Shown here: one piece after another, positions 30,891-43,299 of the stretch
Layout of the letters: every line of letters begins with the position of its first letter
Position numbering within the stretch: position 1 is the stretch's first letter
From: Dichotomocladium elegans
Lineage: Eukaryota; Mucoromycota; Mucoromycetes; Mucorales; Lichtheimiaceae
Direction: 5' to 3'
Assembly: GCA_025716815.1 (NCBI GenBank)
Contig: JAIXMN010000010.1
Span: forward strand, 372,001 to 436,000
Length of the DNA: 64,000 nt
Notes under the pieces: generated by a model
What the model was told of the DNA's origin: nothing
Databases searched by the model: none
What the model saw: the letters and a program-made list of their open reading frames with translations, nothing else
Position numbers and translations under genes: made by a program

Positions 30891-33686
30891 TTAGCTGACA
30901 ACGAGGAAGGCATGCGCCAGATTGAGTGATAACTTTTGGCGGAGATCCATGAATGTAGACGCATCAGTGCCTTCGACTCGCTGGAGATGCTTGATCATCT
31001 CAAGTGTGTCGTGTGAATTGAAGAACACCGTTTCAGATGATGCTAACAATCCACGCAGGATTAGCATCAACATTATTATCTCCAACCCACCGCTCTATAT
31101 CTCTTATTACCGTCGAGAATTGGGATAATATCTTGAAGTAGTTTGATCTTGAAGCCTTCAGGGGCGTTCAGTGATTCTTGCAGTGCTTTAACTGCTTGAG
31201 TTGCTTCAGCATAACGGTGTTCCTAGTTGAAGAAAAAATTCTAGTTCTGATACGGGTGAAGAACTCATCTCCAGATGTGTTTACCCCAAGTAAGTGTTTG
31301 AAGCGCGTGTATTGAACAAGAAACGCAAAAGGCTTGCTTTTTTGAGCTTGTTCTAAGACGTCTTCCTCCGTAGGGATAAAATCGACCACAACGCCTATAC
31401 TCTCTTTGTCAACTTCACATCGCTTTGGGTTCCTTTAATCCCCTTGTATTGCCATGGCATACTGTCATTAAGATACTCCAGGAGCACACGATCAGCAATC
31501 CGGTCGAGTGAAGAGATATCTCGAGCTTTGGCATAATATTTAATCGCATTCTGCACGTCGCCTCGGCTATCATACTTGTCTGCAAGTGCCTACATGGAAA
31601 ACAAACAGTCATCAGAATCAGCTACAAAAGACACTTTATCTAGTAGTTGATTTACTTCGCATAACAGCAACGACGGATTCTGCAGTTTCTGCTTCTTGCA
31701 CAGTTCAAGCATATTTATCAGAGCATCTTTATCTGCCATCGTTATTTTCTTGCGGAGTAACTTCGCGGGCAAAAGTGAGTACATTCTGCATTAACATGTC
31801 TCTTCTTCGCTGTTACCTGAACAGCCCAGTATTCGCGGTTTGTTGTGCATGACGCGATATAATCAACTGCTTCCAGCCACATGTCATGCTGGTTGGCGAT
31901 TTCTTGTGCGTAAATATGTATGATAAACTGCACAGGCGTCGTGCATTGCTCATAGTCCTGTTCGTCACCGGGAATGGTGATATCGTCTTCGAGCAAGGTG
32001 GCTGTTGTGAGCAAGTGACCAAGATGGGTTTGAAGCCAAAAGTCGTCATATGAACTTAAAGCGTTATCCCAATCACGCATAAGCAAATAAAAACATGCCG
32101 CAGTGACAGAATCTGTAGACTCTGGGCGCTCTTCTTGCTCCTGCACCGCCTGCAACAAAATGTCGCAAACAGTACCGGATTCGCGTGTGGTTCGGGTAGG
32201 TTCGCAAAAGACCAGCAATCCGACGAACCTTTCTAAGATAGACCCTCTTGATGCGTTGGCAATCGTCCCTGTGTCGCCACATACAATATCGAACAACTCT
32301 TTTATCTCCTTGAATTCTGTATCCCCATTTTCAACCTCCATCGATTTGAACGCATCGCGCGCGAGATCACGCTTGCGTGTCCATTGAGCCCAAACGGTCA
32401 TTTGTTTTTGGGAGTCGAGTGTCGATGACGGTGTTATTGGCAAGTCAGGTTTTGACTTTATGAGAGCAATTAGACGCCGGAGACATTCTTGTGTGGAGGA
32501 AGCCATGGGTTTGACTAAGCAGATTTCGAGGAGTTTAACGACGCGCTGGATATTCCCTCTTAGCAATTGCCTGCAAAGTTGTATAGAGCTTGAGTAGTCA
32601 TGGACTGAGCGCCAGGATGGCTATGCGTTCTTACCGTTGTATCAACGGCCAGTGGATAGTGATTTCCTTTGTTTTTTCGATGTCTTCGGTATTATTATGG
32701 TCGTCATCATCTGGGCGGTTATTTAAGTCGGTGTATTCAACCAGTACAAGTTCTTCATCCTCACTATCGATCTCAAACACCTCACCCGCTTTCGAACCTT
32801 AAATCAGCGATGAGGTCAGCCGTGCCTGTGTCTTTGCTATTGATAATCATATTGCTTACACAGAGGCCAGTGAAAATTGAGCCATTCGCGCACCTCGCGT
32901 ACCGCAATCGTTTCGTTGCTCGAGAAGCAAATTCTCTCACAAAGGTCAAATATCCGACTACGGCTGCGGATGATTTCTGCGTCAAGGGCCTTGCTCTACA
33001 TGGACATAGCGAATTTGATCAATATTAGATCGTTCATCTCAGAAGAGCTGGGGAAAAATATATTTACATCTTCCTTTTCTGCGAGCTCAAGGTATCGCAA
33101 CAAAAGAATGGTATAATCTTTTGCCTTGTCAGCAAGTTGTGCTTTCCTGTATTTGCCCAAGATATCAGTTGGATTATGCAAAATGTTGATATATGCCATA
33201 GCTGCGTTGTCAACAGAAAGAAACATACTCGTTACTTGTGAGCTGGTAAGACGTCGGTAGCTGACTTGTTCTAGTACGTAGATTCCTTCTTAATTGCTCG
33301 ACATCTCTGAAGATCTCATGGGACGCGATATAGAACTGCATGACAGGCAATAAAATTAGTTTTAATGCGGGAACAAGACAAGCGTGTCTCCAGTACCTCG
33401 CATAGATTCTTTGGGGTAACTTTTTGAGCTAATTCCATGTGTTCCGAAAGGAGATTCTACGAGCACAGGAGGTTGGTATGTATGTTCGTTGCAATGAGAG
33501 ATAAACGACTGTGGTAATGGTCGGAATGGAGGGTAAGCTTACGCTGGCGCCGTTGTTGTCGCTATTGCTGACGGTACTGTCCTGAGTAGGTATCCAATTA
33601 TCTCTGCTACTAATGTCGTCGGACTGCGATGCAGAAGAGTTGCGTTCAACTCTTTCGAATTCTTCGCTGCAAGAGGAGTTGCTCAT
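30891..33686 (-). CDS. NUP85: nucleoporin NUP85
   Basis: A multi-exon gene on the minus strand. Exon 1 is 33686-33543 (MSNSSCSEEFERVE, Ser/Asp-rich). Exon 2 is 33508-33397, and further exons follow with similar short introns. The largest exon (about 32560-31800) carries LRGNIQRVVKLLEICL, a Trp/Leu-rich helical region (DDFWLQTHLGHLL) and the diagnostic block IYAQEIANQHDMWLEAVDYIASC, the fungal form of the Nup85 signature. Later exons give AIKYYAKARDIS and DFIPTEEDVLEQAQ. The stop is at 30891-30893. NUP85 is a scaffold subunit of the Y-complex (Nup84/Nup107-160) of the nuclear pore, built as an alpha-helical solenoid that contacts Seh1. I did not resolve every middle exon border. Confidence 0.8.
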
Positions 33687-34277
33687 TGGTTTCTGAGGGA
33701 AGACGTAAAAATATCAGAAACAATGGATACAGCTGTGCGCGATAACCGACAGCGGGGTTATCCAAAATTGAACTGCCTGTGACTCGAAGGATCCCGACCT
33801 CAAGGAACAAAGGGACGGTGTTGCCTATCTGGGTACTCGAGGGATAAGGACTTAACAATCTCGTCATCTTGTGTGAGTGGTGAAGCCGGGGGAGCTTGGA
33901 GGTGCTTAGTACTATTCATCCCTCTATCGCTCATCGGTAAAGAGTGCTCCCTGGGTCAAAAAGAAAGCACGATGTGACCAGGTGGTTTGAGGCAGGCAAT
34001 CATCATACCATCCGTTTGGCAAGTTTGCCACGCACATCAGCATGCAAAGACCAGTGATTCATACCCACTTTTTCCGCAGTCGGGGCATGCAAGGGCTTCC
34101 CCCTTTCATCATCCTCTGCCGTTTCATTTGGCCCATTCTGTAGGAAAGGGGTGAGGGAAACCGCACGTCACAATTTTTGTTTTTTGCGGTGAATCTTTCC
34201 CTACGCTCCAGCCGAATAAAAAAAAAATCAAGTCATAAGAAAAGCGCAACGAAAAAAAAAGAGCTGTTGTAACCATC
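33687..34277. other. divergent intergenic region between NUP85 and eIF4E
   Basis: About 590 bases with no coding frame of interest. It should hold both promoters. An A-rich run (AAAAAAAAATCAAGTC...GAAAAAAAAAGAG) sits 10-60 bases before the eIF4E start and is likely 5' untranslated sequence. Confidence 0.5.
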
Positions 34278-35288
34278 ATGGCCGACGTCGACACACGACC
34301 CACTCCTGCTGATATTGACGAGAAGAAGCAGACTGCTGTGGAGGACACGCCTACTGCTGCTGAAACCTCTACAGATGCTGCCAACAATGACCAAGTGACA
34401 ACCGTCTTTCACGATCGTATAAATTATAATGTCAAGCATCCCCTGCAGAATGCGTGGACAATGTGGTTCGACAATCCTGGCAAGAAGGCCAGTGTTCAGT
34501 CATGGTCGCAGAACCTGAAGGAAATCGTCACGATCGACACTGTCGAAGACTTCTGGGGGTACGGTTCAATAGCTTGCTACAAAAAAAGCGCGTGTGTGTC
34601 TATAACGTAGGGCAGTGCTTTGCCAAGTAAAGACGCAAACACTGCTTAACGCATATACGCACATGTTTGTGGGCCTATTTTGACGCTTGTCTCTTAATCA
34701 TCCGATATCTCCATTGAATATCTCTTCTTTCATATAGTGTCTACAACAACGTCGCCAAGGTCAATCATCTGGAGTCTAACTCTAACTATCACTTCTTCAA
34801 AAAGGGTGTTCGACCCGAGTGGGAAGATCCCGCCAATGCCAACGGTGGAAAGTTCAGCATTCAATTCCCCAGAAACCGAACTGGTGAAGCCATCAATGAC
34901 TATTGGATGTATTTGGTGAGTCCGTACTCCAGCATCAACTGAGTGCAAATACTAATTGATAAATGATTCAATAGTTGCTGGCCATGATTGGAGAGCAGTT
35001 CACCTATGAAAATGAGGTTTGCGGCGCTGTCATCTCGGTGCGGAAGGTCTTTTTCCGATTGGCACTGTGGGTACGGAGCTCAGAGAGGAACAATGTGACA
35101 GAGACTATGGGGTAAGTATATGGAGTACGAAGAGACAGAAATTGGGCGTAGAATACTGAAATTGCTATCGCGGCGTTAATGTCTATAGCCGCCAGATCAA
35201 GGAGTTCTTGGCTGTGCCTCCCAATCTTACTCTTGAATTCACGCCGCACACGGATTCAGCTGCCAAGTCCCAGAAATTTAGTATCTAA
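34278..35288 (+). CDS. eIF4E: translation initiation factor eIF4E
   Basis: Four exons (34278-34558, 34738-34915, 34975-35111, 35189-35288) give 231 residues with consistent phases. An acidic, Thr-rich N-terminus is followed by HPLQNAWTMWFDNPGKK, with Trp residues of the cap-binding fold. TVEDFWGVYNN spans the first splice and includes the helix that binds eIF4G or 4E-BP. NDYWMYLLLAMIGEQF spans the second, and CGAVISVRKVFFRLALW is next. The protein binds the m7G cap and recruits mRNA to ribosomes with eIF4G in the cytoplasm. The residue count is usual for fungi. The next gene, RPS7, lies on the same strand 440 bases downstream with its own promoter. Confidence 0.95.
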
Positions 35289-35727
35289 AAAGATAACACA
35301 ATCACACTCGAATGCTGTCTCGCTAGCTGACCGGTATACATCATCTTAAAAGCAAATAAAAATGCAAAAGCAACCGCACAATTCGATATGGTCCTAGAAA
35401 GAAACAGATCCCCTCCGATCCATGTTGCTTGAACAGATACTCCGACCACGGGTCTGGCAATCGTGATAGCCAATTATAGCGGGAAATTCGCTTCCTCCGG
35501 GGCACCCGCTGAAAGACACCGCTGGGCAGCGTTAATGTTCGCGCAGGGGCGTGGGTGTGGTGTGCGTGCCTGCGTGAATGTGTAGTGGAGGAGAAAGCCG
35601 ATGGACAAGTGATAGTGGGGCCAGTCCTCTTTTTTAGCGGTAGTCTGTACGTACTGGATGGATGGATGAAATGGATGGATGGATACACTCACACGGGAAC
35701 GATTGAAAGTTTTCTACATTAATTGAT
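35289..35727. other. intergenic region upstream of RPS7
   Basis: This region holds the 3' end of eIF4E and the RPS7 promoter. A GGAT/ATGG tetranucleotide run lies at about 35658-35690, some 40-70 bases before the RPS7 start. Confidence 0.5.
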
Positions 35728-36660
35728 ATGGCTTCGCACAAGATCGTCAAGCTCGCTGGAGCTCAGCCTACCAACGAATTCGAGCTTACTGTTGCCCAGA
35801 CTCTTGTCGACTTGGAGAACAATGTTCCTGAATTGAAGGCCGATTTGCGTCCTCTCACCATTACCGCTGCCAAGGAGGTATATAGCGATGAAAATTCAGC
35901 AACATACGAGCTCGATTCGCCCACATATACAGCAGATTGACGGGACCCGTTTGGATAATCTTTAGGTTGATGTGGGTGCTGGCAAGAAGGCTATTGTCAT
36001 TTTTGTGCCTGTGCCTCAGCTCAAGGCCTTCCGCAAACTCCAGCAGAGGTATTGCTATTACACCATATTACACTACACCTCAGTTATCGTTGACCAATGT
36101 TCCTGGCCGCAACATCGAAACCGCTCGACTTTTGCTGACGATACTTTGTTCGTTATAGACTTACCCGTGAGCTTGAGAAGAAGTTCTCCGATCGCCACGT
36201 TGTGTTCGTTTCCCAGCGTCGCATTCTCGCCAAGCCCAGTCGTCGCTCCAACCCCAAGCAGCCTCGCCCTCGTTCGCGCACTTTGACTGCTGTCCACGAT
36301 GCTATCCTCGAGGACCTCGCTTACCCCTCCGAGATCGTCGGAAAGCGTATCCGGGTCAAGGTTGATGGCACCAAGACCATCAAAGCGTATGTATTTTAGT
36401 TTTTATATTTTTCTATGCGCGCTTGCAGGATGACAGAACAAGAGAGGGGAAGAGAGAGACGTTGGGTGCATTTGTGCACGTGAGCCTCAAGGACTGGATG
36501 ACCCTTAACTCAACGTTCATCTATCCGTTTACATAGCTTCCTTGATCCTAAGGATGCCACTTCCTTGGAGTACAAGCTCGATACATTCTCAGCTGTATAT
36601 AAGAAGCTCACTGGCAAGGCGGTTGTTTTTGAGTTTCCTGCAGCTGCTGATCTTTTTTGA
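35728..36660 (+). CDS. RPS7: 40S ribosomal protein S7 (eS7)
   Basis: Four exons (35728-35877, 35966-36048, 36159-36386, 36537-36660) encode 194 residues, the usual size. Recognisable blocks are [56 protein letters not shown], then [18 protein letters not shown] and the C-terminal [14 protein letters not shown]. eS7 is a component of the small ribosomal subunit head and platform region and is needed for pre-rRNA processing. Codon use is strongly biased to C-ending and AAG/GAG codons, as expected of a highly expressed gene. Its 3' neighbour is convergent, with stop codons only about 80 bases apart. Confidence 0.96.
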
Positions 36661-36740
36661 AAAATAAATAAAACGCTGGTGCAATGAAAAAAGGAAGTTT
36701 TGTTGCTGCAGTCTTTTTATCTCTCAACAACCATAGAAGT

Positions 36741-38689
36741 CTATCCAAAGTTAATGCCTTGGGCAAGGGGTAATGCACCCGAATAATTGATTGTACTGTT
36801 GGAATAATATGAGTAATAATGTCACATCTCACGTCAACATCTGTTCTTACCAAGTGCCTCTCCTGCAATATTGTTTCCATGCATCGCTACCGCTTTCGCG
36901 TCCACCACCTGTCGCCTTTTCTCCACCAAAAGCGCCACCAATCTCAGCGCCATTGGTTGGGATATTCACATTGATAATGCCGCAGTCAGATCCAGATGGC
37001 CCGATCCATTTGAAGATATTGGCAGGGTTGTTAGTGAAGATCGAACTTGACAATCCTTGCTCGACATTATTGTTGATGGCGATGGCCTCCTCAAGAGTCT
37101 ACTTATTTATATTAGTCATATATCAGCTTCTGGTGCAATAATGGCAATGGATAGATCACCTTGAATGACATCGTATGGAGGATCGGGACAAATGCCTCGT
37201 TTTTGACAACGCTCATAGACGGAGTCACTCGTGTGAGCGTGGGCTTGACGAAATTTCCTCCCAAAGTTTCGCCACCAAACAAGATCTCGCCGCCCTCTTG
37301 CTTGACCTTGGCCAGAGTCTGCTCATACACCTCGACAGCCGCGCTAGTATGCAGAGGACCGCACAAGACCCCTTGTTCCAGTGGGTCACCAATCTTGACC
37401 TGTCCGTAGGCCTTGATGAGTTTTTGGATCAAGGGCTCGTAGACAGACTCGTGAACGATCAGTCGTCGGGTGGTCGTGCACCGCTGGCCGGCTGTGCCAA
37501 CCGCGGCAAATAAAATAGCACGCGCGGCTAAATCCAGGTCACAGTCGTCCATGACAATAATGGCATTATTGCCACCGAGCTCGAGCAACAATTTGCCGAA
37601 GCGTCCCTGGACAACCTTACCGACCTGCTGTCCGACTTTGGTCGAACCTGTAAAGGAGAGTAGGTTGACACGTGGATCGGCTGCCATTGCGCTTCCCACA
37701 TCACTTCCACCTGTCACAAGTGAGCAAAGGGCAGGTGGAAGATTGTGTTCTTTGAGTGTACGTTCCAGGAGCTTTGTGACGGCAATCGAGCAGAGAGGGG
37801 TCGTCGGCGAAGGCTTCCATACGACGCCATTGCCGGTCACTAAGGCTATAGCGCTGTTCCAGCCGTACACAGCAACTTTTTGAGTATATTATTGCGGTAA
37901 TAAGTTAGTACGCATTGGACTAAAGTACAGTCATTCGTTACCTGGGAAATTGAAAGCGCTAATAACGCCAACAGTGCCAAGTGGATTCCATGTCTCTAGC
38001 ATCACATGGCCTGGTCGCTCGGATGGAATCATGGAGCCGTTCAGCATCCGGGAAAGCCCCAGTGCGTATTCGAGAATGTCAACGTATTCTTGCACCTCAC
38101 CGATGCCTTCAGGAAGGATCTTTCCTAGAAAATAAACAACTCAGAATTGTACCTTGCTTTCCCCAGCCCCAAAAACAAATAGGAAAACTTACCCATTTCC
38201 AGCGAGACCACTTGGCCGAGGGGCTCCAAATTCTGCACTAGAGCATCGCGCATCGCGAGGAGTACCTGACCGCGCTTAGGTACAGGTAACTATTCATTTC
38301 GTGTCAGAAAAAGAAATGATACTTTCGTCCTTTAGACTTGCCTCCCTCCAAATCTTTTGGGCCTCGGCCACACGGTCAATAGCCACATTCAAGTCATTTG
38401 TATTTCCCTAAGTCCCACGGACATGAATCGTCTGCCATTCTATGCAAAAGCATACAGAGGAAAGTAAACTTACAGAAACGACCTCAGCAATCACTTGGTT
38501 GTCAACAGGGTTGACAGACGGAATGACAGAACCAGTGCCTTTCCATTCACCATCAAAGACTCCCTTGTTGCCGGTTTTTGTGATCCCAAAACGGTCAAAC
38601 GTGTCCCGGTATTTATCAAAAGTGGAGATGCATCGAACCGCACCACGACGTGGAAGACGCGAAGCAAGAATTCGAGTGTGTCGAAGCAT
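36741..38689 (-). CDS. ALDH7A1: ALDH7/antiquitin-type aldehyde dehydrogenase
   Basis: A multi-exon minus-strand gene starting at 38689 with [16 protein letters not shown], an Arg-rich, acid-free N-terminus typical of a mitochondrial presequence. Later exons show [30 protein letters not shown] (NAD-binding loop), [12 protein letters not shown] (active-site Glu) and [15 protein letters not shown] (catalytic Cys). The last splice joins QYCRRGT to [15 protein letters not shown], and the stop is at 36741. GTAGQRCTT and the C-terminal CTINYS...LPLAQGI are hallmarks of ALDH7 (alpha-aminoadipic semialdehyde dehydrogenase, lysine degradation). The substrate in this fungus is inferred from the family. 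It could also oxidise other semialdehydes. Confidence 0.9.
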
Positions 38690-39457
38690 CTTGAGAAAAT
38701 AAGGGGAAACGGGAAGGGAGGCGAAAGACTGCGAAGAGTTCCTTTGGTATTTAAACAAAGATGACCCCTCTCGAAGCACTGCGGGCTGTAGAAAGGATAA
38801 CCGATCGTGGGAATCTTTACGATCTCGTGGTTGGCGCACTTTTAGCTTGGCGCAACATAAAGTTCGTCTTCCTCCTCACTCTGAACGTGCGTGCATCACG
38901 GCCGGCGCAGTCCATGTTTTTTGTCCCGTCGTTTATTCTATGTATTCCGGTGTTGAGAGTCGATGTGCTCCTCCTTCATTTGTTTTAACCGGTTATTCGT
39001 ATTCGGGGAAGAACGTCATCAGGAAATTTGGCGTCGACATAGCGCGAGGGACCCGGGAGAAATCACATGAATCGCTTGAGCCCCACCCACTCACTATGAA
39101 CACCGAGTTTAGTGATGACGACAGCAGAAAAGCGGACACAGAACATTAGACTCCAAAAATGATGAATATTATTACAATAATGAGCAAAATCAAGGAAAAG
39201 CGTGCTGATAATATATAAACTGCGAATAAAACAGTATTACGTTCTTACTACACATTGTGAGATAAGGTTATCTGCAAGATGGCTAGCCGTGTGCGTGCGG
39301 AGGTTGATTTTACTCTTGCGGTGGTGATTGTTGCTGGTAGATACACTGTACCACTTAACACGCGCGCGGTCTACATTTCATAACCAGCAATCTTCCCACC
39401 AACAACGCACCATATACATATATCTCACCGACCTGTTCAATCTCAAAAACCTAACCG
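38690..39457. other. divergent intergenic region
   Basis: About 770 bases between the ALDH7 start and the next plus-strand gene. The frames seen here (for example 38761-38988 and 38847-39149) have no protein-like features. The region should hold the two promoters. Confidence 0.45.
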
Positions 39458-41626
39458 ATGTCTGGCCATGTTGCATACTCATGCGCATGTCTTAATATAA
39501 AGCTCCATTTGGCAAACCAGTATTTGCTAGAACAGCACGATACTGACCTGCTTAAGGTCTTTGTTCAACTTGACGATCCGCCTTTGGAAGGCTGGGAATT
39601 CCAACTTGGCATGGGTGGTGTCCAGGCTGTAAGTATTTTGTAGAAACATCTTTGTGAGCAACGCGAACGAGCCCATCATTCGAATATAATTGTACTCAAG
39701 TACAATAAAATAGGAATACAATGCCCTTATACGTGCTCGGACCCTTGATAACAATTGGATGACTGTCGAATGTCTCAATTGCTTGACAGGTGCTGTTTAT
39801 TCGGTCCAACGCCAGTCTTTGAAAGCGACCGCCTCATACCCCGTTGATGTTCAAGATCTCTATCGTCCAGGTGATCGCATTCTCATACACAAGGGCACAC
39901 TCGTATGTTCTCACTTCTTTGATATCAGCAACCTATACCAATGGCTCAAAAACAATCTCATGTTCCTCCTGTGCTAGTACGGCCCAGAGCTCGAAAATGT
40001 TAAACAACGGTCAGATTACTCTAAACAATTTAACATTGTTCTTAATCCGGATATGACAAAAGCTTTTGAGGAGGATGAAGGTAAATACAAAGAAACCAAA
40101 GAGAAAGAACCTGATTACGTACTGATCTCCATGTTCCGCCCGAAATGAAAAAGAGAAGGTGCCTGGTGACTTGTATATGTCACATACTCATCTCAACCGG
40201 ATTCTCGATGCGTCTCTGAAGCAGATGAAGGTCGAGACCGATGCCCGGATTGAAAGATTCCGGACTGAGCAGTTGCGCGAACTGGAGACGACGTCAGCCA
40301 AGATCAAATATGATCGGCAGGCGCTTTGGCATAAAATCCTTGAAGTTGCACGGACGGTCCACAACGATGCCCTTAATGAAAAAATCACCGATCCAAGGAA
40401 AGCATCACCAATATCATCGAGTCATGTACGATTCAATGAACAGGAAGCCATCATTGACCGTTCAAAGAAATCCGACCTATCAGAACCTCAGTCCAGTGCG
40501 CCAAGCGCTAACGGTCCTGCAAAGGGCAGCAGCTATCAGCAACAAAAGATGTTTATCAAGCCTTCTTCGCTTCGACCGCACGCAAGTTTTGGGTTCGATG
40601 AGCATCCTTTTTCAGGGAGTTTAAAACAACAACAGCAGTATCCATCATCACCCTTGGCAAGGGCAACTGTCGTTGAACCTGATGATAATGATGACGACGG
40701 AGATGAAGGTAAGTCATATATAAATAAGATAGAGCTTTACTGGACTAGCAGTATATTCATGCCATGTTTACTCAAGGTGGCGAGAGCCGTTCTGCTGAAG
40801 AAAATGATGATGACGATGACGATGGAATGTTTGATCTCGACGAGGATATAGAAGCAGAAGACCTAAATGAAGATTCCAAGGACAAGGGTGAATATGAGGG
40901 TTCAAAACAGCAACAACGATCATGGGCAAAACGGCGGTCATCCTCAAAGTACATACCAGCCTTTGACGAGGAAACTGAAGAAGACAACCAGGGTATGTGG
41001 AGTGGATGTTTTGCTTTCTTCTGTTCTTGTTTTTATGGGGACGATCTCATGATTGGGCGAAAATAGATACACTCTCAACATCGGTCTCTGCATTTGCAAC
41101 ATCTATGCCGATAGCAATAAGCTATGGCCAAATGCCTCGGTCCTTCGGCGCCCCGGACGAGAGCGCTTCGAAACCCGCAGACCACACACCGAGCTCAAGT
41201 ACTAGGAGATCAGATGTTGCTGAAATTAACAATGCCAACGTCAGTAGCGCCAAAAATAGCACCCCCAATCAAGCAAAAAGTCTAGTCAATTTCGGACAAT
41301 TTTCCTTCGTAGACCAGGAAGCTTCCATGCTATTCCCTCCGCAACGTCGTCGATCGATTGCAGTTGCCCGGGCTGGGTCAAGACCTCAGCTTGACAGCCT
41401 TCCTGTTATCGGGCGGTCATTGGATACCCGAAGCGTCCGGTCGAGGGCGAAAGACAATGTTGGTGGTGGCGTTGTGGACGACGATAATGACGACGATGAT
41501 GATGATGACCGTAATGCACCTATGATTCCTCCCCACGTGCTTGCCGCTAGCACCTTTAATGACGAGACTGAAGAGCTTTTTGGAGCCGTTCCTCGAAGTA
41601 ACACCTGGCGCATGACGTTTGAATAA
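39458..41626 (+). CDS. zinc-ribbon and acidic-region protein, possibly PRAS40-related
   Basis: Six exons (39458-39628, 39714-39902, 39978-40080, 40154-40708, 40777-40992, 41067-41626) give 597 residues with matching phases. The N-terminus has a CxCLN motif (AYSCACLNIKLHL), and residues near 80 have VECLNCLTGAVYSV, together suggesting a four-Cys zinc site. A helical region rich in Glu/Arg (RIERFRTEQLRELETT) follows, then acidic runs (DDNDDDGDE, ENDDDDDDGMFDLDEDIE). The C-terminal part has SAFATSMPIAIS and ends EELFGAVPRSNTWRMTFE. The last two features recall the conserved spots of the TORC1 substrate PRAS40 (AKT1S1). This is a weak, motif-level resemblance. The gene is real, but its function is unproven. 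Confidence 0.75.
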
Positions 41627-42085
41627 ACTGAAAGATGCGTGCAGACTAAGAACCTCGTTTTGTATGATAAATTTTAGAAATGTTTTTTTCTTCCATTGTT
41701 CATGGACAATACACGTGTTATGCATGTAAATACCATCTATTAATATCTTGAAATCTGTCCCCAAAAGATACTCAGGCGATTTACAAAGAAGGAGCTATAT
41801 ATACTGTCATAACGGTATACATGGCCTCATCTGCAGGTAGCAACAATGAAGCAAACATCCAAGCACCGTAACCGTTGATAGGGGCGCGCTGATAGGATAT
41901 GCTGGGCATCGATTTGCGAAGGAACTGCGATTCTCTGTAGGTACGTCTGTATTTCCATATTTTAACGTGTTACGTAGTCAAAGAAAGAAGTAAATTGTTG
42001 CACTATTTCCAAGCACGCGGAAGGCCCCCTTTGTTTCAGATCATCGCAGTATTGTACTTCTTCATGCAAATTACGCCCATTTCAT
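41627..42085. other. convergent intergenic region
   Basis: About 460 bases between two convergent stop codons. I see nothing beyond 3' untranslated sequence. Confidence 0.5.
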
Positions 42086-43191
42086 TTAGTAATCCAGTTC
42101 ACCAGTGTACTCTGACGATTTTGAGATCATCTCTTCGTCTGGTGATTCTTCATCAAAGTAGCTATCTTGCGCGTCTCGATCTTGCTGGTCTAAGTCGTCG
42201 TATGTCTGTGGCCATAAAACCATAAGTTGATGGTATTTCCTGGGATGTGATGATATACCTCGTTTGTATCTATTTTGCTATAATCGAAATCGCTCTAATT
42301 CGATGATATTCAGGAATAAAAATCCGATAAGAGGTGTACACGTATGGGTTGATGTCCTCTTACATCTTTCCCTGCCAGAAACCGTTCCTCCAAGAGCCGT
42401 ATTAACTCGAGACGTCGGCTCTCGCGTAAAGCTTCTTCGTTTTCATCTTTTACTCCCTCTTGATCTCTTTGATTCGGTAGTAAATCGGCAATTTGATCGT
42501 CTGACATGGCTACATTCTCCGTATCCGGTCTTCTATCATCACTGTTGCTGTCATCGTCTTCATCATCGCTATCTTCTTCTTCTTCAAACTGCTCTTCTTC
42601 GATAATTTTCTGCTTCTTCACCTGTTCCTGCGCATAATGCTGATCGATATTTTTAAGTACGCGCTGTACAAGTGACACGTCGTTCCCAAAGGGCATATTC
42701 TTTTCTTCTTCAGATTGGTATCTGCCAATATATTGCTCGTAGAGCACCGGGTCATGCTTTTGCATGGATTCATCTGTGAAATAAGCTGTTTCTCGCAAAT
42801 GTCGTTTTAAATATTGGTAGCGCCGATTCCGGATTGTGCGTGCCGACGGATTATTTCGCTCAAGAAGTTGTCGCATGTGGAAATCAACTTCGTAATTACT
42901 CGCTAAGAACTCTTAGTATTCTAATTGCCTGAACAGAATAGACGCTCATCATCATTTTCGCCCGCGCACACATAAACACAAAGACATACCGCGTAGCGGC
43001 TGGAAATGGTGAAGTACTGTCACCGGAAGGTGGCGACCCCATCGACTCAGAAACAACGCTGGGTCTTCTTCCAAGACTCGTGTCATACACTGGACTTTCT
43101 CCTCTGTGCTTGCTTCCATTTCGTCCGGTTGGAGAGCTTTGAATGGAATACTCTCAATATTCTGCTTGACAAAGTCTGTCACTGGATTCAT
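42086..43191 (-). CDS. CCDC97: CCDC97 homologue
   Basis: Four exons (43191-42990, 42887-42364, 42294-42259, 42205-42086) give 293 residues. Matches to the CCDC97 family run in order. After an N-terminal segment with a DPALFLSRWG motif come IRNRRYQYLKRHL and YFTDESMQKHDPVLYEQYIG, then an acidic stretch (EEEEDSDDEDDDSNSDD). The tail LLEERFLAGKD joins across a tiny 36-base exon to DSDFDYSKIDTNE, and then DAQDSYFDEESPDEE. Human CCDC97 associates with the SF3b splicing complex, so a splicing-related nuclear role is likely by homology. The gene is divergent from the next one, with 108 bases between start codons. Confidence 0.85.
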
Positions 43192-43299
43192 GACGGGACA
43201 ACTGTAAAAGGCAGAAACAGGTTGCCTTTGAATGGAGAAAATACTCGTGACAGCGTATAATTGCGCACTCCTCTCCCCTTCCCTACCACTTTTTAGCCT
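43192..43299. promoter_or_regulatory. 108-bp bidirectional promoter
   Basis: This is the only sequence between the two start codons of the divergent genes, so it must contain both cores, or each must reach into the neighbour. It has pyrimidine-rich stretches (CTCCTCTCCCCTTCCC) near the middle and no TATA box. Confidence 0.55.

Noticed and set aside
37161..37883. Plus-strand frames across the ALDH7 gene
   Set aside because: Antisense to conserved aldehyde dehydrogenase exons, with no own features.
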